From CAZQIO01 sp964593405 (GTDB taxonomy: Bacteria > Patescibacteriota > Minisyncoccia > Minisyncoccales > GBS-2): a stretch of 26,721 nucleotides of DNA. The position numbers and the translations under genes are program-made. The DNA lies in the NCBI GenBank assembly GCA_964593405.1, contig CAZQIO010000008.1, forward strand, positions 1 through 26,721, given 5' to 3'. Under the pieces are notes generated by a model. The model was given only the letters and a program-made list of their open reading frames with translations, searched no databases and was not told the origin of the DNA. This document shows, piece after piece, positions 16,607 through 24,581 of the stretch; position 1 is the stretch's first letter; each line of letters starts with the position of its first letter.

Positions 16607-16976
16607 AAATTTTCATCTCTGGGAGGAATTTGGTTTGCGGGTAAATAATATTTGAGAGAAAGGTCATAGTAGAAATTGTTGGGAAGGGAATTTTTGGTTT
16701 CTTTTTCAAAAGAAATAACATTGGTTTGGCTAAACTTTAAATTTTTAATTGGAATTTCTATATTTAATTGATCAAAAATCGTTTCTGGGTTGAAATGGAA
16801 AGAAGTTTCTTTTTTTTCGTTTATTGATAAGTTCAAAAAGAAAGTTCAACCGAAACTGGTCTTTCTTCATTATCAGTGGTGGAAATTTCCAAAATTACTT
16901 TCTCCCTGGCAGGCAAAAATTTTTTGTTTGAGCTAACTTGAATTTTTAATTTTCTTGTCAAAAATTTTTTGTTCAT
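16600..16976 (-). pseudogene. Alpha-2-macroglobulin remnant
   Basis: The piece starts at an ATG overlapping the mltG stop (ATGA). It first reads SSNKKFLPAREKVILEIS followed by RPVSVELSF, resembling an MG-type Ig-like domain of bacterial alpha-2-macroglobulins. After a one-base shift in a T-run at 16835-16839 it reads LNIEIPIKNLKFSQTNVISF, DLSLKYYLPANQIPPRDE and a TAG. The last part matches the C-terminal end of the family (K/R-YYLP...I.P.D.GF). Intact proteins are about 1500-1900 aa, so almost everything between is missing, including any CxEQ thioester region. With the T-run corrected it would be a single ORF of about 125 aa. Its end overlaps the end of the PBP1C remnant by 7 nt, tail to tail. 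Confidence 0.75.
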
Positions 16977-17974
16977 TGAAGGTATTTTGCTTTTTTGATG
17001 TTGTGTTCCATTAAGGTTTTGCTAAAATGCGTTTGACCATCTGGTGTCGAAAGATAATACCAATAATCGCTTTCTTGAGGATACAGTACTGCCAAAATGC
17101 TTTCAAGTCCTGGATTGCAAATTGGTCCTGGGGGCAATCCTAAATATTTATATGTGTTGTAAGGGGAATCGATTTGGAGGTCTTCCAGAGAAAATTTGGT
17201 CGTTTTTTTTCCTGTAATATATCCTATTGTAGCGTCAACTTGTAAAGGAATGCCATTTTTTAATCTTTTTTGCAAAATTCCAGAAACCAATTTTTTTTCT
17301 TCAAGAGTTTTAACCTCTTTTTCGAGTAATGAGGCCAAAATCAAAACATCGTAAATTCTTTGATTTTTGGCCATTGCCTCTTTTAACAATGGCAAGGTTT
17401 TCTTTTCAAAATTTTTTAAAAACAAAACGATTATCTTTTTTGCCTCCATTTCAGGTTCGAAAAAATAAGTATCTGGAAATAAAAACCCCTCTAAAGAATT
17501 TTCCCCAGGGGCATCTTTTAAAAAGAAAAATTCATTCTGAAAGTCTTTGATTTTGAATTTAGTGATGTCTTCTTTCGTTACGCCCTTTTCCAAAAGAATT
17601 TGGGCAATTTGGTTTTGGGTGAATCCTTCTGGAAAAGTCAATTTAATTTTTAAGGTTTTACCCAAAACAAGGATTTTTGAGATTTCAGGAATTGACATTG
17701 ATGGAGAAAGTAAAAATTTCCCAGCCTTAATTTTTTTATGATCACCTTTTAAAACCAAATAGAAAATGAAAAAAAACCTATTTTTAATTAACCCTTCATT
17801 TTCTAAACTCTCTGCCACCTGAAAAAGACTTTCTCCTTTTTCAACCACAAAAACTTTTTCCTCCAAAGAAAGGGAGTCTTTTGGCAAAAAAATTTCAAAC
17901 AAAAAAAGAAAAAAAACAAAAGTTAAACCAGACAAAATAGAAAGAGTAAAAATGAAAAGGGGTAATTTTTTCAT
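16973..17974 (-). CDS. mltG: Endolytic murein transglycosylase MltG (YceG-like)
   Basis: This 333-aa protein has an N-terminal membrane anchor (about residues 5-30) and a LysM-like stretch (VEKGESLFQVAESLENEG). The YceG catalytic domain follows, with the catalytic Glu in LASLLEKEV, the substrate loop QVDATIGYITG, and SPYNTYKYLGLPPGPICNPG near the C-terminus. Family members cleave nascent glycan strands at the membrane and set their length. Length is normal and the gene looks intact, unlike its PBP1C and macroglobulin neighbours. Its ATG overlaps the TGA of the hydrogenase small subunit, and its own TGA overlaps the ATG of the macroglobulin remnant, so it is embedded in the hydrogenase operon. 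Confidence 0.95.
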   Translation of the reverse strand: MKKLPLFIFTLSILSGLTFVFFLFLFEIFLPKDSLSLEEKVFVVEKGESLFQVAESLENEGLIKNRFFFIFYLVLKGDHKKIKAGKFLLSPSMSIPEISKILVLGKTLKIKLTFPEGFTQNQIAQILLEKGVTKEDITKFKIKDFQNEFFFLKDAPGENSLEGFLFPDTYFFEPEMEAKKIIVLFLKNFEKKTLPLLKEAMAKNQRIYDVLILASLLEKEVKTLEEKKLVSGILQKRLKNGIPLQVDATIGYITGKKTTKFSLEDLQIDSPYNTYKYLGLPPGPICNPGLESILAVLYPQESDYWYYLSTPDGQTHFSKTLMEHNIKKAKYLQ

Positions 17975-18732
17975 TTTGTTTTGAATTTTTCCAATTCGTC
18001 TTTTATTCCGAAAATCTCTAAATTGTCTTCTATTTCCTCTTCTGTCTTAAATTTCTTTAAACTTTCTAAAAATCCAAGAGGGTTTATTCCTTTTAAAATT
18101 CCTCTACAACCATAACACAACTGGTTGTTTTTTGGGCAAACAGCTCCGCAACCACTAAAAATTATCGGACCCAAGCAAGGTTCTTTTTTTCTCAAAAAAC
18201 AATTTTCAGTTCCTTGTTTTGGGCATTCAAAACAAACTGGCTTTTTTGGAACTTCTGGAATTTTTCCTTCAATTAACTCTTTTGCATATTTTAAAAATTC
18301 TTCGCCGTCAATCGGGCAACCTGGAATTATAAAATCAACTTTGACAAAATTGTCAATTTCTTTGATCTCTGGGTTTTCAACGTTCAATTTCCGATAAATA
18401 TACCTTATCGTTCTCTCTTTTCCTTGATAATTTTTCATTTCAGGAATTCCACCCAAAGCAGCACAATTTCCAACAGCAACTAAAATCTTTGATTCTTTTC
18501 TAATTTTCTTTAAAAGTTTAATTTCCTCTTTTCTTATCGGCAGCCCTTCAACAAAAGAAACATCAATTTTGACTTTTCCTTTTGGAAATGGCATTTCCTC
18601 GATCAAAGAAAAATCAATTAAATCAACTTTTCTCAAAAAATCAAAAAATTTTTCTCCCAAATCCAACAAAGCAAACTGGCATCCCTCGCAAGAAGTCAAA
18701 GAAAAAAAAGCAACTTTTGGTTTTTTTATCAT
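17971..18732 (-). CDS. NiFe hydrogenase small (delta) subunit, group 3-like
   Basis: This 253-aa electron-transfer subunit carries three predicted [4Fe-4S] clusters. The proximal set is Cys15 and Cys18 (TSCEGCQF), Cys90 (VGNCAALGG) and Cys139 (PGCPIDG). Two further sets are Cys167/170/178/186 and Cys195/199/206/209 (SGCGAVCPKNNQLCYGC). Twelve cysteines and no His ligand match the cytoplasmic sulfhydrogenase/F420-type small subunits rather than respiratory ones, and there is no Tat signal. It follows the DUF6390-like gene by 22 nt and overlaps mltG by 4 nt. The large subunit is encoded 2.6 kb further on, in a separate transcription unit. The electron acceptor is not visible here. Confidence 0.93.
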   Translation of the reverse strand: MIKKPKVAFFSLTSCEGCQFALLDLGEKFFDFLRKVDLIDFSLIEEMPFPKGKVKIDVSFVEGLPIRKEEIKLLKKIRKESKILVAVGNCAALGGIPEMKNYQGKERTIRYIYRKLNVENPEIKEIDNFVKVDFIIPGCPIDGEEFLKYAKELIEGKIPEVPKKPVCFECPKQGTENCFLRKKEPCLGPIIFSGCGAVCPKNNQLCYGCRGILKGINPLGFLESLKKFKTEEEIEDNLEIFGIKDELEKFKTK

Positions 18733-18754
18733 TCTTTATATTTTAAACTCTTAT

Positions 18755-19462
18755 TTAAATTTTTAAAAGATTGGTAATTTCAATTGAATTTTCAGTGTAT
18801 TTTTTTAAATTTTCCAAATCATTTTTTGAAAGTTTTTCCAATGCCAAATCCCAATGAAAAGAAATAAAATCTCCAACTTTCAATTTTGGCAAAATTCTTT
18901 TGTCCCAAAAAATTTTTCTTTTTGTTGGCTCTGCCAAAAACCATTCTTTTTCTTTTAAAATTGGTTGATATTCGACTTCAATTGGTACTACCTTTTCTTT
19001 ACTTTCCTCTATTTTCAAAATTTTGCCCCAAGAAATTTTGCAAAGGTCTTTCATTCCTTCTGTTAAAAATAATTCTTTTCTCATCGGTCCTGCAACTAAA
19101 ACGTGAAATGAATGATGGGCTTTCGAGTTTTCTGGCAGAATTTTTGCCAATTTTGGCTTTTTTAAATTTTTTGCCACCATTTCTTTCAACTTTGAAACTC
19201 TCACTTTCTCTAAAAGTTCGTTTCCAATCCAATAAGCCCTCACTACTTTTTCATCAAAAAAATCTTTAATTTTGTTTTCTTTTGCAATCAATTGGTAATA
19301 AAAAAGAGCACCCTCAAAAGTTTCCAAAATTTTTTTAATTTCTGGAACTTTTTCTCCCAATAAAAAATGAAAAACTTCGTGGCAACTATTCTCCCCCATT
19401 CCACAAAGTCCAAACCTTCCTGGAGGAAAACTATAAAGAGCGGCGATTTTTAACCCTGACAT
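18755..19462 (-). CDS. Uncharacterised protein, DUF6390-like, next to hydrogenase
   Basis: This 235-aa soluble protein has no signal peptide or membrane segment. From memory it resembles DUF6390. Distinctive stretches are YSFPPGRFGLCGMGENSCHE at the N-terminus, FEGALFYYQLIA, VVRAYWIGNELLEKV, AHHSFHVLVAGPM, CKISWGKIL, and a C-terminal beta-like region ending near GDFISFHWDLA. Conserved-looking Cys and His residues (CGMGENSC, HHSFH) could bind metal, but nothing proves it. It lies 1 nt after the HIT gene and 22 nt before the hydrogenase small subunit, so co-transcription is likely. A role as hydrogenase accessory or partner is inferred from position only. Confidence 0.6.
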   Translation of the reverse strand: MSGLKIAALYSFPPGRFGLCGMGENSCHEVFHFLLGEKVPEIKKILETFEGALFYYQLIAKENKIKDFFDEKVVRAYWIGNELLEKVRVSKLKEMVAKNLKKPKLAKILPENSKAHHSFHVLVAGPMRKELFLTEGMKDLCKISWGKILKIEESKEKVVPIEVEYQPILKEKEWFLAEPTKRKIFWDKRILPKLKVGDFISFHWDLALEKLSKNDLENLKKYTENSIEITNLLKI

Positions 19463-19463
19463 T

Positions 19464-19862
19464 TTAAATTGAATCTCTAATTTCCTTTGCTATTTTTTCC
19501 ATCTCTTCTTTTGAAATTTTTCTGACCAAAGAAAGGTCAATTAATGCTCCGTGGCCATCGTCTTTGAACCTTGGCACCAAATGAATGTGGGCATGGGGAA
19601 CTTCCTCTCCAATAATGAAAGAAACTACAAAATCTGTGTTCATTGCCTTTTTGATTGCCCTGGCTATTTTCCCCACCACCTCAAAATACTCTCCCAAATA
19701 TGGGACATCCCAAACCCATCTGAAATGCTCTTTTGGCACAACCAAAGTGTGACCTGGATTTCTTGGGTTAATGTCCAAAAAAGCCAAAAATTTTTCATCT
19801 TCAAAAACCAAAAATGCTGGAACTTCGCCTTTTGCAATTTTGCAAAAAACGCAGTTTTCCAT
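19464..19862 (-). CDS. HIT family (Hint-like) nucleotide hydrolase
   Basis: This 132-aa histidine-triad protein starts with CVFCKIAKGEVPAFLV, where the two Cys may bind zinc. It carries DINPRNPGHTLVVPKEH, and the catalytic triad HAHIHLVPR near residue 91 falls in the family form H-x-H-x-H. Such proteins hydrolyse adenylated or dinucleoside substrates; the exact substrate is not predictable. It starts 4 nt after the EamA gene and ends 1 nt before the DUF6390-like gene, so it belongs to the same operon as the hydrogenase small subunit. Confidence 0.94.
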   Translation of the reverse strand: MENCVFCKIAKGEVPAFLVFEDEKFLAFLDINPRNPGHTLVVPKEHFRWVWDVPYLGEYFEVVGKIARAIKKAMNTDFVVSFIIGEEVPHAHIHLVPRFKDDGHGALIDLSLVRKISKEEMEKIAKEIRDSI

Positions 19863-19866
19863 TTAT

Positions 19867-20778
19867 TTAAACTTTAGCTAAAAACAAATTTTTAATTGAT
19901 TTTAAAATTTCGATTGACCTTTTTGCTCCCAAAGCAATTAAAATTCCAAAAAATATCAAAATTGTAGAGAAAATTTCAGCTTGAGAAACTTTTCCGCCAA
20001 AGATCAAATTCAAAATTGTTGTTATTGGACCGCCAAAAAGCAAAATTGTTGTTGCCTGATGCAAGGGAATTTTTTTCAAACCAGAATACCAACTCAAAAC
20101 ATAACCAAAAAGCAAAAGAGAAGTAATCAAAACCCAGTGAATTTGCTTTAAATTCAAAGCCAAAATTGGAGAAAGCTGATTGGTAAAGGCCAAATAAACC
20201 AAAATAAAAATTGAGCCAAAAAACATTCTTCCCCAGGCAACCTGTCTTCCTTCAAGCGTTCTCAAAGCATATTTTGAAATTGTGTTTTCTATTGCCCAAA
20301 GCAAAGTTGCTAAAAAAACCAAAAAATTTCCAAAATTTAAGCTCGGAGGAATTCTTTTTAGCAAAATTAAATTGGCAAAAACTAAAATTGAGGTTGCCAA
20401 CAAAAACCTTTTTTCTATTTTTTCTTTCAAAAACAAAATGGCAAAAATCGTTGCATAAATGAACATTGTTTTGTGAATGAAAGAGCTCTCAGCAGCCGAG
20501 GCCAAAGAAAGTCCTTTGAAAAAGAGCAAAAAAGGAAAACTTCCTCCAACAAAACCAATTAAAACTAAAAAAAGCCAATCTCTTTTTGAAAATTTTTTAA
20601 TTTTTTTGAAGTCTTTAAAAAAGATCAAAAGCCCAGAAAGAAAAATTGAAACGACAACGTTTTTTAAAAAAGTAAACAAATAAGGATTTTGAAAAAACGA
20701 AACTCCAAATTTGTTAATGAAAATTGAAAAACCAGAAATTGTTGCTGTTAAAAAAACTAAAAGATATCCAGTTTCCAT
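19867..20778 (-). CDS. EamA-type (DMT superfamily) transporter
   Basis: This 303-aa protein has about ten hydrophobic segments arranged as two five-helix repeats, as in EamA/RhaT-type transporters. Typical stretches are FINKFGVSFFQNPYLFTFLK, the end of the first repeat EKIEKRFLLATSILVFANL, and ALRTLEGRQVAWGRMFFGS and PLHQATTILLFGGPITTILN in the second. The substrate is unknown. It is the first gene of the operon continuing through HIT, DUF6390-like, hydrogenase small subunit and mltG. A TATAAT box ends 6 nt before its ATG, so the message is probably leaderless. Confidence 0.9.
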   Translation of the reverse strand: METGYLLVFLTATISGFSIFINKFGVSFFQNPYLFTFLKNVVVSIFLSGLLIFFKDFKKIKKFSKRDWLFLVLIGFVGGSFPFLLFFKGLSLASAAESSFIHKTMFIYATIFAILFLKEKIEKRFLLATSILVFANLILLKRIPPSLNFGNFLVFLATLLWAIENTISKYALRTLEGRQVAWGRMFFGSIFILVYLAFTNQLSPILALNLKQIHWVLITSLLLFGYVLSWYSGLKKIPLHQATTILLFGGPITTILNLIFGGKVSQAEIFSTILIFFGILIALGAKRSIEILKSIKNLFLAKV

Positions 20779-20784
20779 TAGTTA

Positions 20785-20790
20785 ATTATA
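20785..20790 (-). promoter_or_regulatory. -10 box (TATAAT) of a leaderless EamA-operon promoter
   Basis: A perfect TATAAT on the minus strand is followed by 6 nt (TAACTA) and the ATG. Initiation about 7 nt after the box would start the RNA at the A of the start codon. A weak -35 candidate TTGTAT (20808-20813) is spaced 17 nt away and overlaps the -10 box of the opposing helicase promoter. Confidence 0.65.
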
Positions 20791-20808
20791 ATAAAACAAA
20801 AAAATTGA

Positions 20809-20814
20809 TACAAT
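20809..20814 (+). promoter_or_regulatory. -10 box (TACAAT) of a leaderless helicase promoter
   Basis: TACAAT is followed by six A residues and the helicase ATG, the same 6-nt spacing as on the opposite strand. No Shine-Dalgarno is possible in that space. The two promoters face each other within 42 bp, so polymerase binding at one should exclude the other. Confidence 0.6.
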
Positions 20815-20820
20815 AAAAAA

Positions 20821-22780
20821 ATGAAATTGGGAAAACATATTAAGTGGTTAAAAAGGCTTGTTTTGAGAGAAAGAGAAGAAGAAATTGAGTCAATGAGAAA
20901 GGAAATAATGAGGCTTTCTGGAAAGGAAAGAGAAGCTTTGGGAAGGGCAATTTTGGGTTTGAAAGGAAAATTTTTAAAAAGAGAGTTTGGCTTTAGAATT
21001 GTAAAGTACGGAAGGGAAAAAGAAATAGAAACTGAAATTTCAGTCGGAGATTTAGTGTTAATTTCAAGAGGAAATCCTTTGAAAAGCGATTTGGTCGGAG
21101 TTGTAACAGAAAAAGGAAAAAGATACCTTTGCGTTGCTTTGCAAGATATTCCAAAATGGGCCCTAAAGGGAGTGAGGATTGACCTTTTTGCAAACGATAT
21201 TACTTTTAAAAGACAAATTGAAAATTTAGAAAACTTAACAAATTCTGCAAGATTGGCTCTTGAATTTAGCTTGGGAAAAAGAGAGCCTTTGCCACCAAAA
21301 AAAATTTCTTTTTCTCCGATAGATAAAGAATTGAATTTTTCTCAAAAATTGGCGGTTTCTTTTTTTTNNNNNNNNNNCTCAAGATTTTTTCTTAATTCAA
21401 GGACCTTTTGGTACCGGAAAAACCAAAACTTTGGCCGAAATAATTTTGCAATTTTCAAAAATGGGCCAAAAAGTTTTAGCTTGTGCAGAAAGTAACGTAG
21501 CTGTTGACAATTTGGTTGAAAGATTGATTGGGAAAACAAAAATTGTCAGGTTGGGTCATCCATCAAGAGTGGCAAAAAATCTAATTGAATCGACAATCTT
21601 TTTTCAGGTCGAACAGGCAAAAAAATACAAAAGAATAAAAAAATTAAGAGATAAAGTTGAAGAATTGATAAAGTTAAGGGATGAATTTTTAAAACCAACT
21701 CCACAAAGAAAGAGGGGCTTGAGCGATGAAAAAATTTTACATTTGGCAAAGATTCAGAGAGCAAAGAGAGGAATAAAAGTTGAAGATATAGTGTCGATGG
21801 CAGAATGGATAAAGCTTCAAAGAAAAATTAATGAATTGGTAAAAGAAATTGAAAAAATCGAAGAAAAAATAGCAAAAGAAATAATTTTAGAAAGCAACGT
21901 TGTTTTGTGCACAAACTCAAGTTGTGCCTTGGAAATTTTGAAAGATTTTGAATTTGACGTTGCAGTGATTGACGAAGCAACTCAGGCCACAATTCCTAGT
22001 GTTTTAATTCCTATTGCCAAAGCCAAAAAATTCATTTTAGCAGGAGATCACAAACAGCTTCCTCCAACAATTTTGTCAGAAAGGGCAAAGCCATTAAGTG
22101 AAACTTTGTTTGAAAAGTTAATTGAAAACTATCCTCAAAAATCTGTTTTGTTGGACACCCAATACAGAATGAACGAAATTTTAATGGAATTTCCAAACAA
22201 AGAATTTTACCAGGGAAAATTAAAAACCGATCCCTCAGTAAAAAATATTACCTTGGTAGATTTTGGAATTGAAAAGAAAAAATTTGGAGGCTTTTGGGAA
22301 AAAATTTTGGATCCAAAAATTCCAATTTCTTTTTTGGATACTTCAAAATCAGAAAGAAAATTTGAAAGAAAAAGATTAGGATCTACCTCAAAAGAAAATC
22401 CTTTGGAAGTTGAAATTGTAGATCAAATTTTAAAAAGGCTTTTTAAAATGGGGGTAAAAAAAGAGTGGGTCGGAGTTATCACCCCCTATCAAGACCAGCT
22501 TGATCTTTTGAGAGAAAAATTGGGACAAAAAGTTGAAATAAACACCGTCGACGGATATCAAGGAAGAGAAAAAGAGGTAATTTTGATTTCTTTTGTCAGG
22601 TCGAGCAAAGAAAAAATTTTGGGGTTTTTAACAGATTTGAGAAGGCTAAACACTGCAATTACCAGAGCAAAAAGAAAACTAATTTGTGTTGGTGACGCAG
22701 AAACTTTAAAATCCCATCCAACTTATGAAAGATTTTTGAATTTTATAAAAGAAAATGGGACCTTTGAGGAATATCGTTAA
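20821..22780 (+). CDS. SF1B helicase, UPF1/IGHMBP2 (Sen1)-like, split by an assembly gap
   Basis: About 650 aa in all. The N-terminal part has a basic, helical start and a beta-barrel-like domain (VGDLVLISRGNPLKSDLVGV), ending at LNFSQKLAVSFF. After the N-run the frame continues QDFFLIQGPFGTGKTKTLAE (Walker A), then CAESNVAVDNLVERL (motif Ia) and a long coiled region (about 21610-21880). Later motifs are VIDEATQATIPS (II), LAGDHKQLPPTIL (III), DTQYRMNEILMEFPN (IV), NTVDGYQGREKEVILISFVR (V) and RRLNTAITRAKRKL (VI). These define an ATP-dependent nucleic-acid helicase of the UPF1-like family; DNA or RNA preference is unknown. The two halves are in different frames only because of the arbitrary 10-N gap. 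Its TAA overlaps the stop of the convergent downstream gene. Confidence 0.92.
21368..21377. other. Assembly gap (10 N) inside the helicase gene
   Basis: Ten N follow a T-run, just before the Walker A region. To keep the two halves in one frame the true gap must be 9 or 12 nt (or another length 2 mod 3 away from 10), so the 10 is a placeholder rather than a measured length. Confidence 0.97.
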
Positions 22781-23745
22781 ATTTCACTCTCTCCCTTCTT
22801 TAAATATTTTTCAACCGTCGCTCGGAGATAGGTTATTCTATCAGGATTTGCCATTTTCTCTTCCCACATTTTTAATAAAATTTCCCTTCTCTTTTCCTCG
22901 TCTATTTTTTCTAATTTCTCCAAAATTCCTGCTTTCTTTAACTCTTCATAATACCCTGCTAGTATTTTTTTCATTTCTTCAAAGGTGTTACCCTCTGGCG
23001 CAAAGTAACAAAGATAATCAAAAATGCTTACCTCTATTTTGGCTTTATTATAATACTCTTTCAAAAATTTTTTCTTAACTTCGTTTGGATTTCCTAACTT
23101 GCTAGGGTCAATCATAATCACAGAGGGATGAATTTTTGGTGGTTTTTTGGGGTCCAATCCTTCAACTGTTCCCAAGCAAACTACACCCAAAGAGTCTTCT
23201 CCAAATTCTTCACACTTTACTATCCCCATAACTAGAGCAATATAAGTTCTTTCACATATAAAAGGTGCTTCAATCTTACCTTCTTCTAAAATTTTTATTT
23301 CCCCTTCCTCTTCTCTTAAAGATTTCACACCCAAAAGCAAATATCGAGCTTTTTCCCCTACGGCCTCTCCTGCTGTAACTCTCACGGCTTCACACCGTTC
23401 GCTCTTTTCCAAAGCATATTTTGTTGCTAATATATTTTCCGCGGTGCAATTCTTTGCCCCTTCAAGTACATATTCTGCCTTTATTTCTTTTGCACTACAA
23501 CCTTCTGCTCTTTCCAATGCGGCCTCCTGAGCTTCAATCTTATTAAATTGACAATCCTTAGCCCCTTCTCCCACCCAGTGCGCCCTTACAAATCCTTCAA
23601 CTCTGCATGCTCTTGCCCTCTCAAAAGCGGGACTTCTATTCTGTCTTATTACATTTTCTGTTATTGTTTTGCCTTCCGCTCGATTGTAGAGAGTTGGTGA
23701 TTGTTCGCTTTCGGGCAATTTTTCAAAACCTTTCTCAAGGCGCAT
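22777..23745 (-). CDS. Unrecognised protein with 18-residue cysteine-ladder repeats
   Basis: This 322-aa protein belongs to no family I recognise. Residues 40-137 are a tandem repeat of about 18 residues: (A/V)-x-E-x-A-x-x-C-x4-(I/V)-x-A. Cysteines lie at 47, 65, 83, 100 and 118 (spacings 18, 18, 17, 18). Examples are AFERARACRVEG, ALERAEGCSAKEIKA and VLEGAKNCTAENILA. Units alternate between an ERA and an EGAK form. Such spacing suggests a solenoid (beta-helix-like or helical) with Cys stacked on one face. The C-terminal part (about 150-322) is a mixed domain (IALVMGIVKCEEFG, IHPSVIMIDPSKLGNPNE) ending in charged helices. No signal peptide or membrane segment is seen. It is convergent with the helicase, and codon use (more AAG, GCG, GAG) looks less AT-biased than in neighbours. 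Confidence 0.8.
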   Translation of the reverse strand: MRLEKGFEKLPESEQSPTLYNRAEGKTITENVIRQNRSPAFERARACRVEGFVRAHWVGEGAKDCQFNKIEAQEAALERAEGCSAKEIKAEYVLEGAKNCTAENILATKYALEKSERCEAVRVTAGEAVGEKARYLLLGVKSLREEEGEIKILEEGKIEAPFICERTYIALVMGIVKCEEFGEDSLGVVCLGTVEGLDPKKPPKIHPSVIMIDPSKLGNPNEVKKKFLKEYYNKAKIEVSIFDYLCYFAPEGNTFEEMKKILAGYYEELKKAGILEKLEKIDEEKRREILLKMWEEKMANPDRITYLRATVEKYLKKGESEI

Positions 23746-23806
23746 CGATTTTTAATATGTTATTATTATTCGACCTTATTATCATACTAAATTCTAATCC
23801 ACACGC

Positions 23807-23989
23807 TTAAACAATGCAATAGACCAACAATTGAGATTTCCACCAATTATAGTCTTTGTTCAAACTTTGGTATTTTAAAAATTTGACTCTTGCTTTTTGT
23901 TTTGCAATATTTTCAAACGAATTACTCTCCCTGATTTTGATAGCCCCCCAAAAAATGAGAGTTAAAAAATTATCAAAATGAGTTATCAA
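23807..23989 (-). CDS. Hypothetical 60-aa protein at the end of the amidase cassette
   Basis: This short ORF starts at a TTG that overlaps the TGA of the preceding gene (TTGA). It encodes a hydrophobic first third (FDNFLTLIFWGAIKI) and a basic remainder with KARVKFLKYQSLNKDYNWW. No family is recognised. The overlap matches the style of the other junctions in the cluster, which favours a real gene, but length and the TTG start leave open that it is the remnant of a larger protein. Confidence 0.4.
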   Translation of the reverse strand: MITHFDNFLTLIFWGAIKIRESNSFENIAKQKARVKFLKYQSLNKDYNWWKSQLLVYCIV

Positions 23990-24387
23990 TTAAAGCTCAA
24001 TTTAATTTTGTTTAATTCTTTTAAACTTTTAAATTTTATAACTTTGTCAGATACTGCCTCTAAGATTGGTAAAGAAACTTTTTCAGAAATCAACAAAATT
24101 ATCTTTTTCTTTAGCGCTTTTGCAAAACCAAATTCCAAATAAATTCCAATGCTTTCTTTTTTTGAATCAACAAAAGTCAAAACCGCATCGCAATTTTTAA
24201 TTTCTTTAAATGCTTCTTTGATAACTTTACCCGGCGGAAATTTTTTTGGTCTCCACTTCTCTTTATCTCTCAAATAACAAAATGTTTGAAAACCCTGGCT
24301 TTCTAACCAATCAATAATTTTCTTTAATTTTTCTTTTAGTTTCTTTTTATCTTCTTTTTGAAATTTATGAGAAATAAAAATTCTCAT
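23986..24387 (-). CDS. Nucleoside 2-deoxyribosyltransferase-like (TIR-like fold) protein
   Basis: This 133-aa protein has a Rossmann-like pattern. MRIFISHKF is the first strand, LESQGFQTFCYLRD follows, then IKEAFKEIKNCDAVLTFVDS, and SIGIYLEFGFAKALKKKIIL matches the E-x-G-x-A-x-A-x-x-K-x-I signature of nucleoside deoxyribosyltransferase / TIR-like proteins. The Glu in YLEFG would be the catalytic position. These proteins cleave N-glycosidic bonds of nucleosides or NAD; which applies here is not clear. Its ATG overlaps the TGA of the 65-aa gene (ATGA), and its TGA overlaps the TTG of the next ORF. Confidence 0.65.
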   Translation of the reverse strand: MRIFISHKFQKEDKKKLKEKLKKIIDWLESQGFQTFCYLRDKEKWRPKKFPPGKVIKEAFKEIKNCDAVLTFVDSKKESIGIYLEFGFAKALKKKIILLISEKVSLPILEAVSDKVIKFKSLKELNKIKLSFN

Positions 24388-24581
24388 TTTTTACCTTTTT
24401 TTATTTTCTCAATTATTCCTTCGACTTTTTTGCCTTTTGCGGCCGGTGAATTTTGCTTGTGGCTTTCTAATTTTTCCGAATAGCCTTGCAAAAAAATTTC
24501 AAAATCTATCGGCAAACCTTTGATCGTTCCTTTTTTGAAAATTTGCCAAATTTTCTCTCTTTTGAACTTTGGCAAATTCAC
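24384..24581 (-). CDS. Small basic hypothetical protein (65 aa)
   Basis: The start chosen is the GTG overlapping the amidase TGA (GTGA). An upstream in-frame start would run about 90 nt back into the amidase gene and is less likely. The protein begins MNLPKFKREKIWQIFKKG, contains GLPIDFEIFLQGYSEKL, and ends in a Lys-rich tail (EKIKKGKK). No signal peptide, membrane segment or known family is seen. It lies between the amidase and the deoxyribosyltransferase-like gene with 4-nt overlaps on both sides, so it is probably translated by coupling. Confidence 0.6.
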   Translation of the reverse strand: MNLPKFKREKIWQIFKKGTIKGLPIDFEIFLQGYSEKLESHKQNSPAAKGKKVEGIIEKIKKGKK

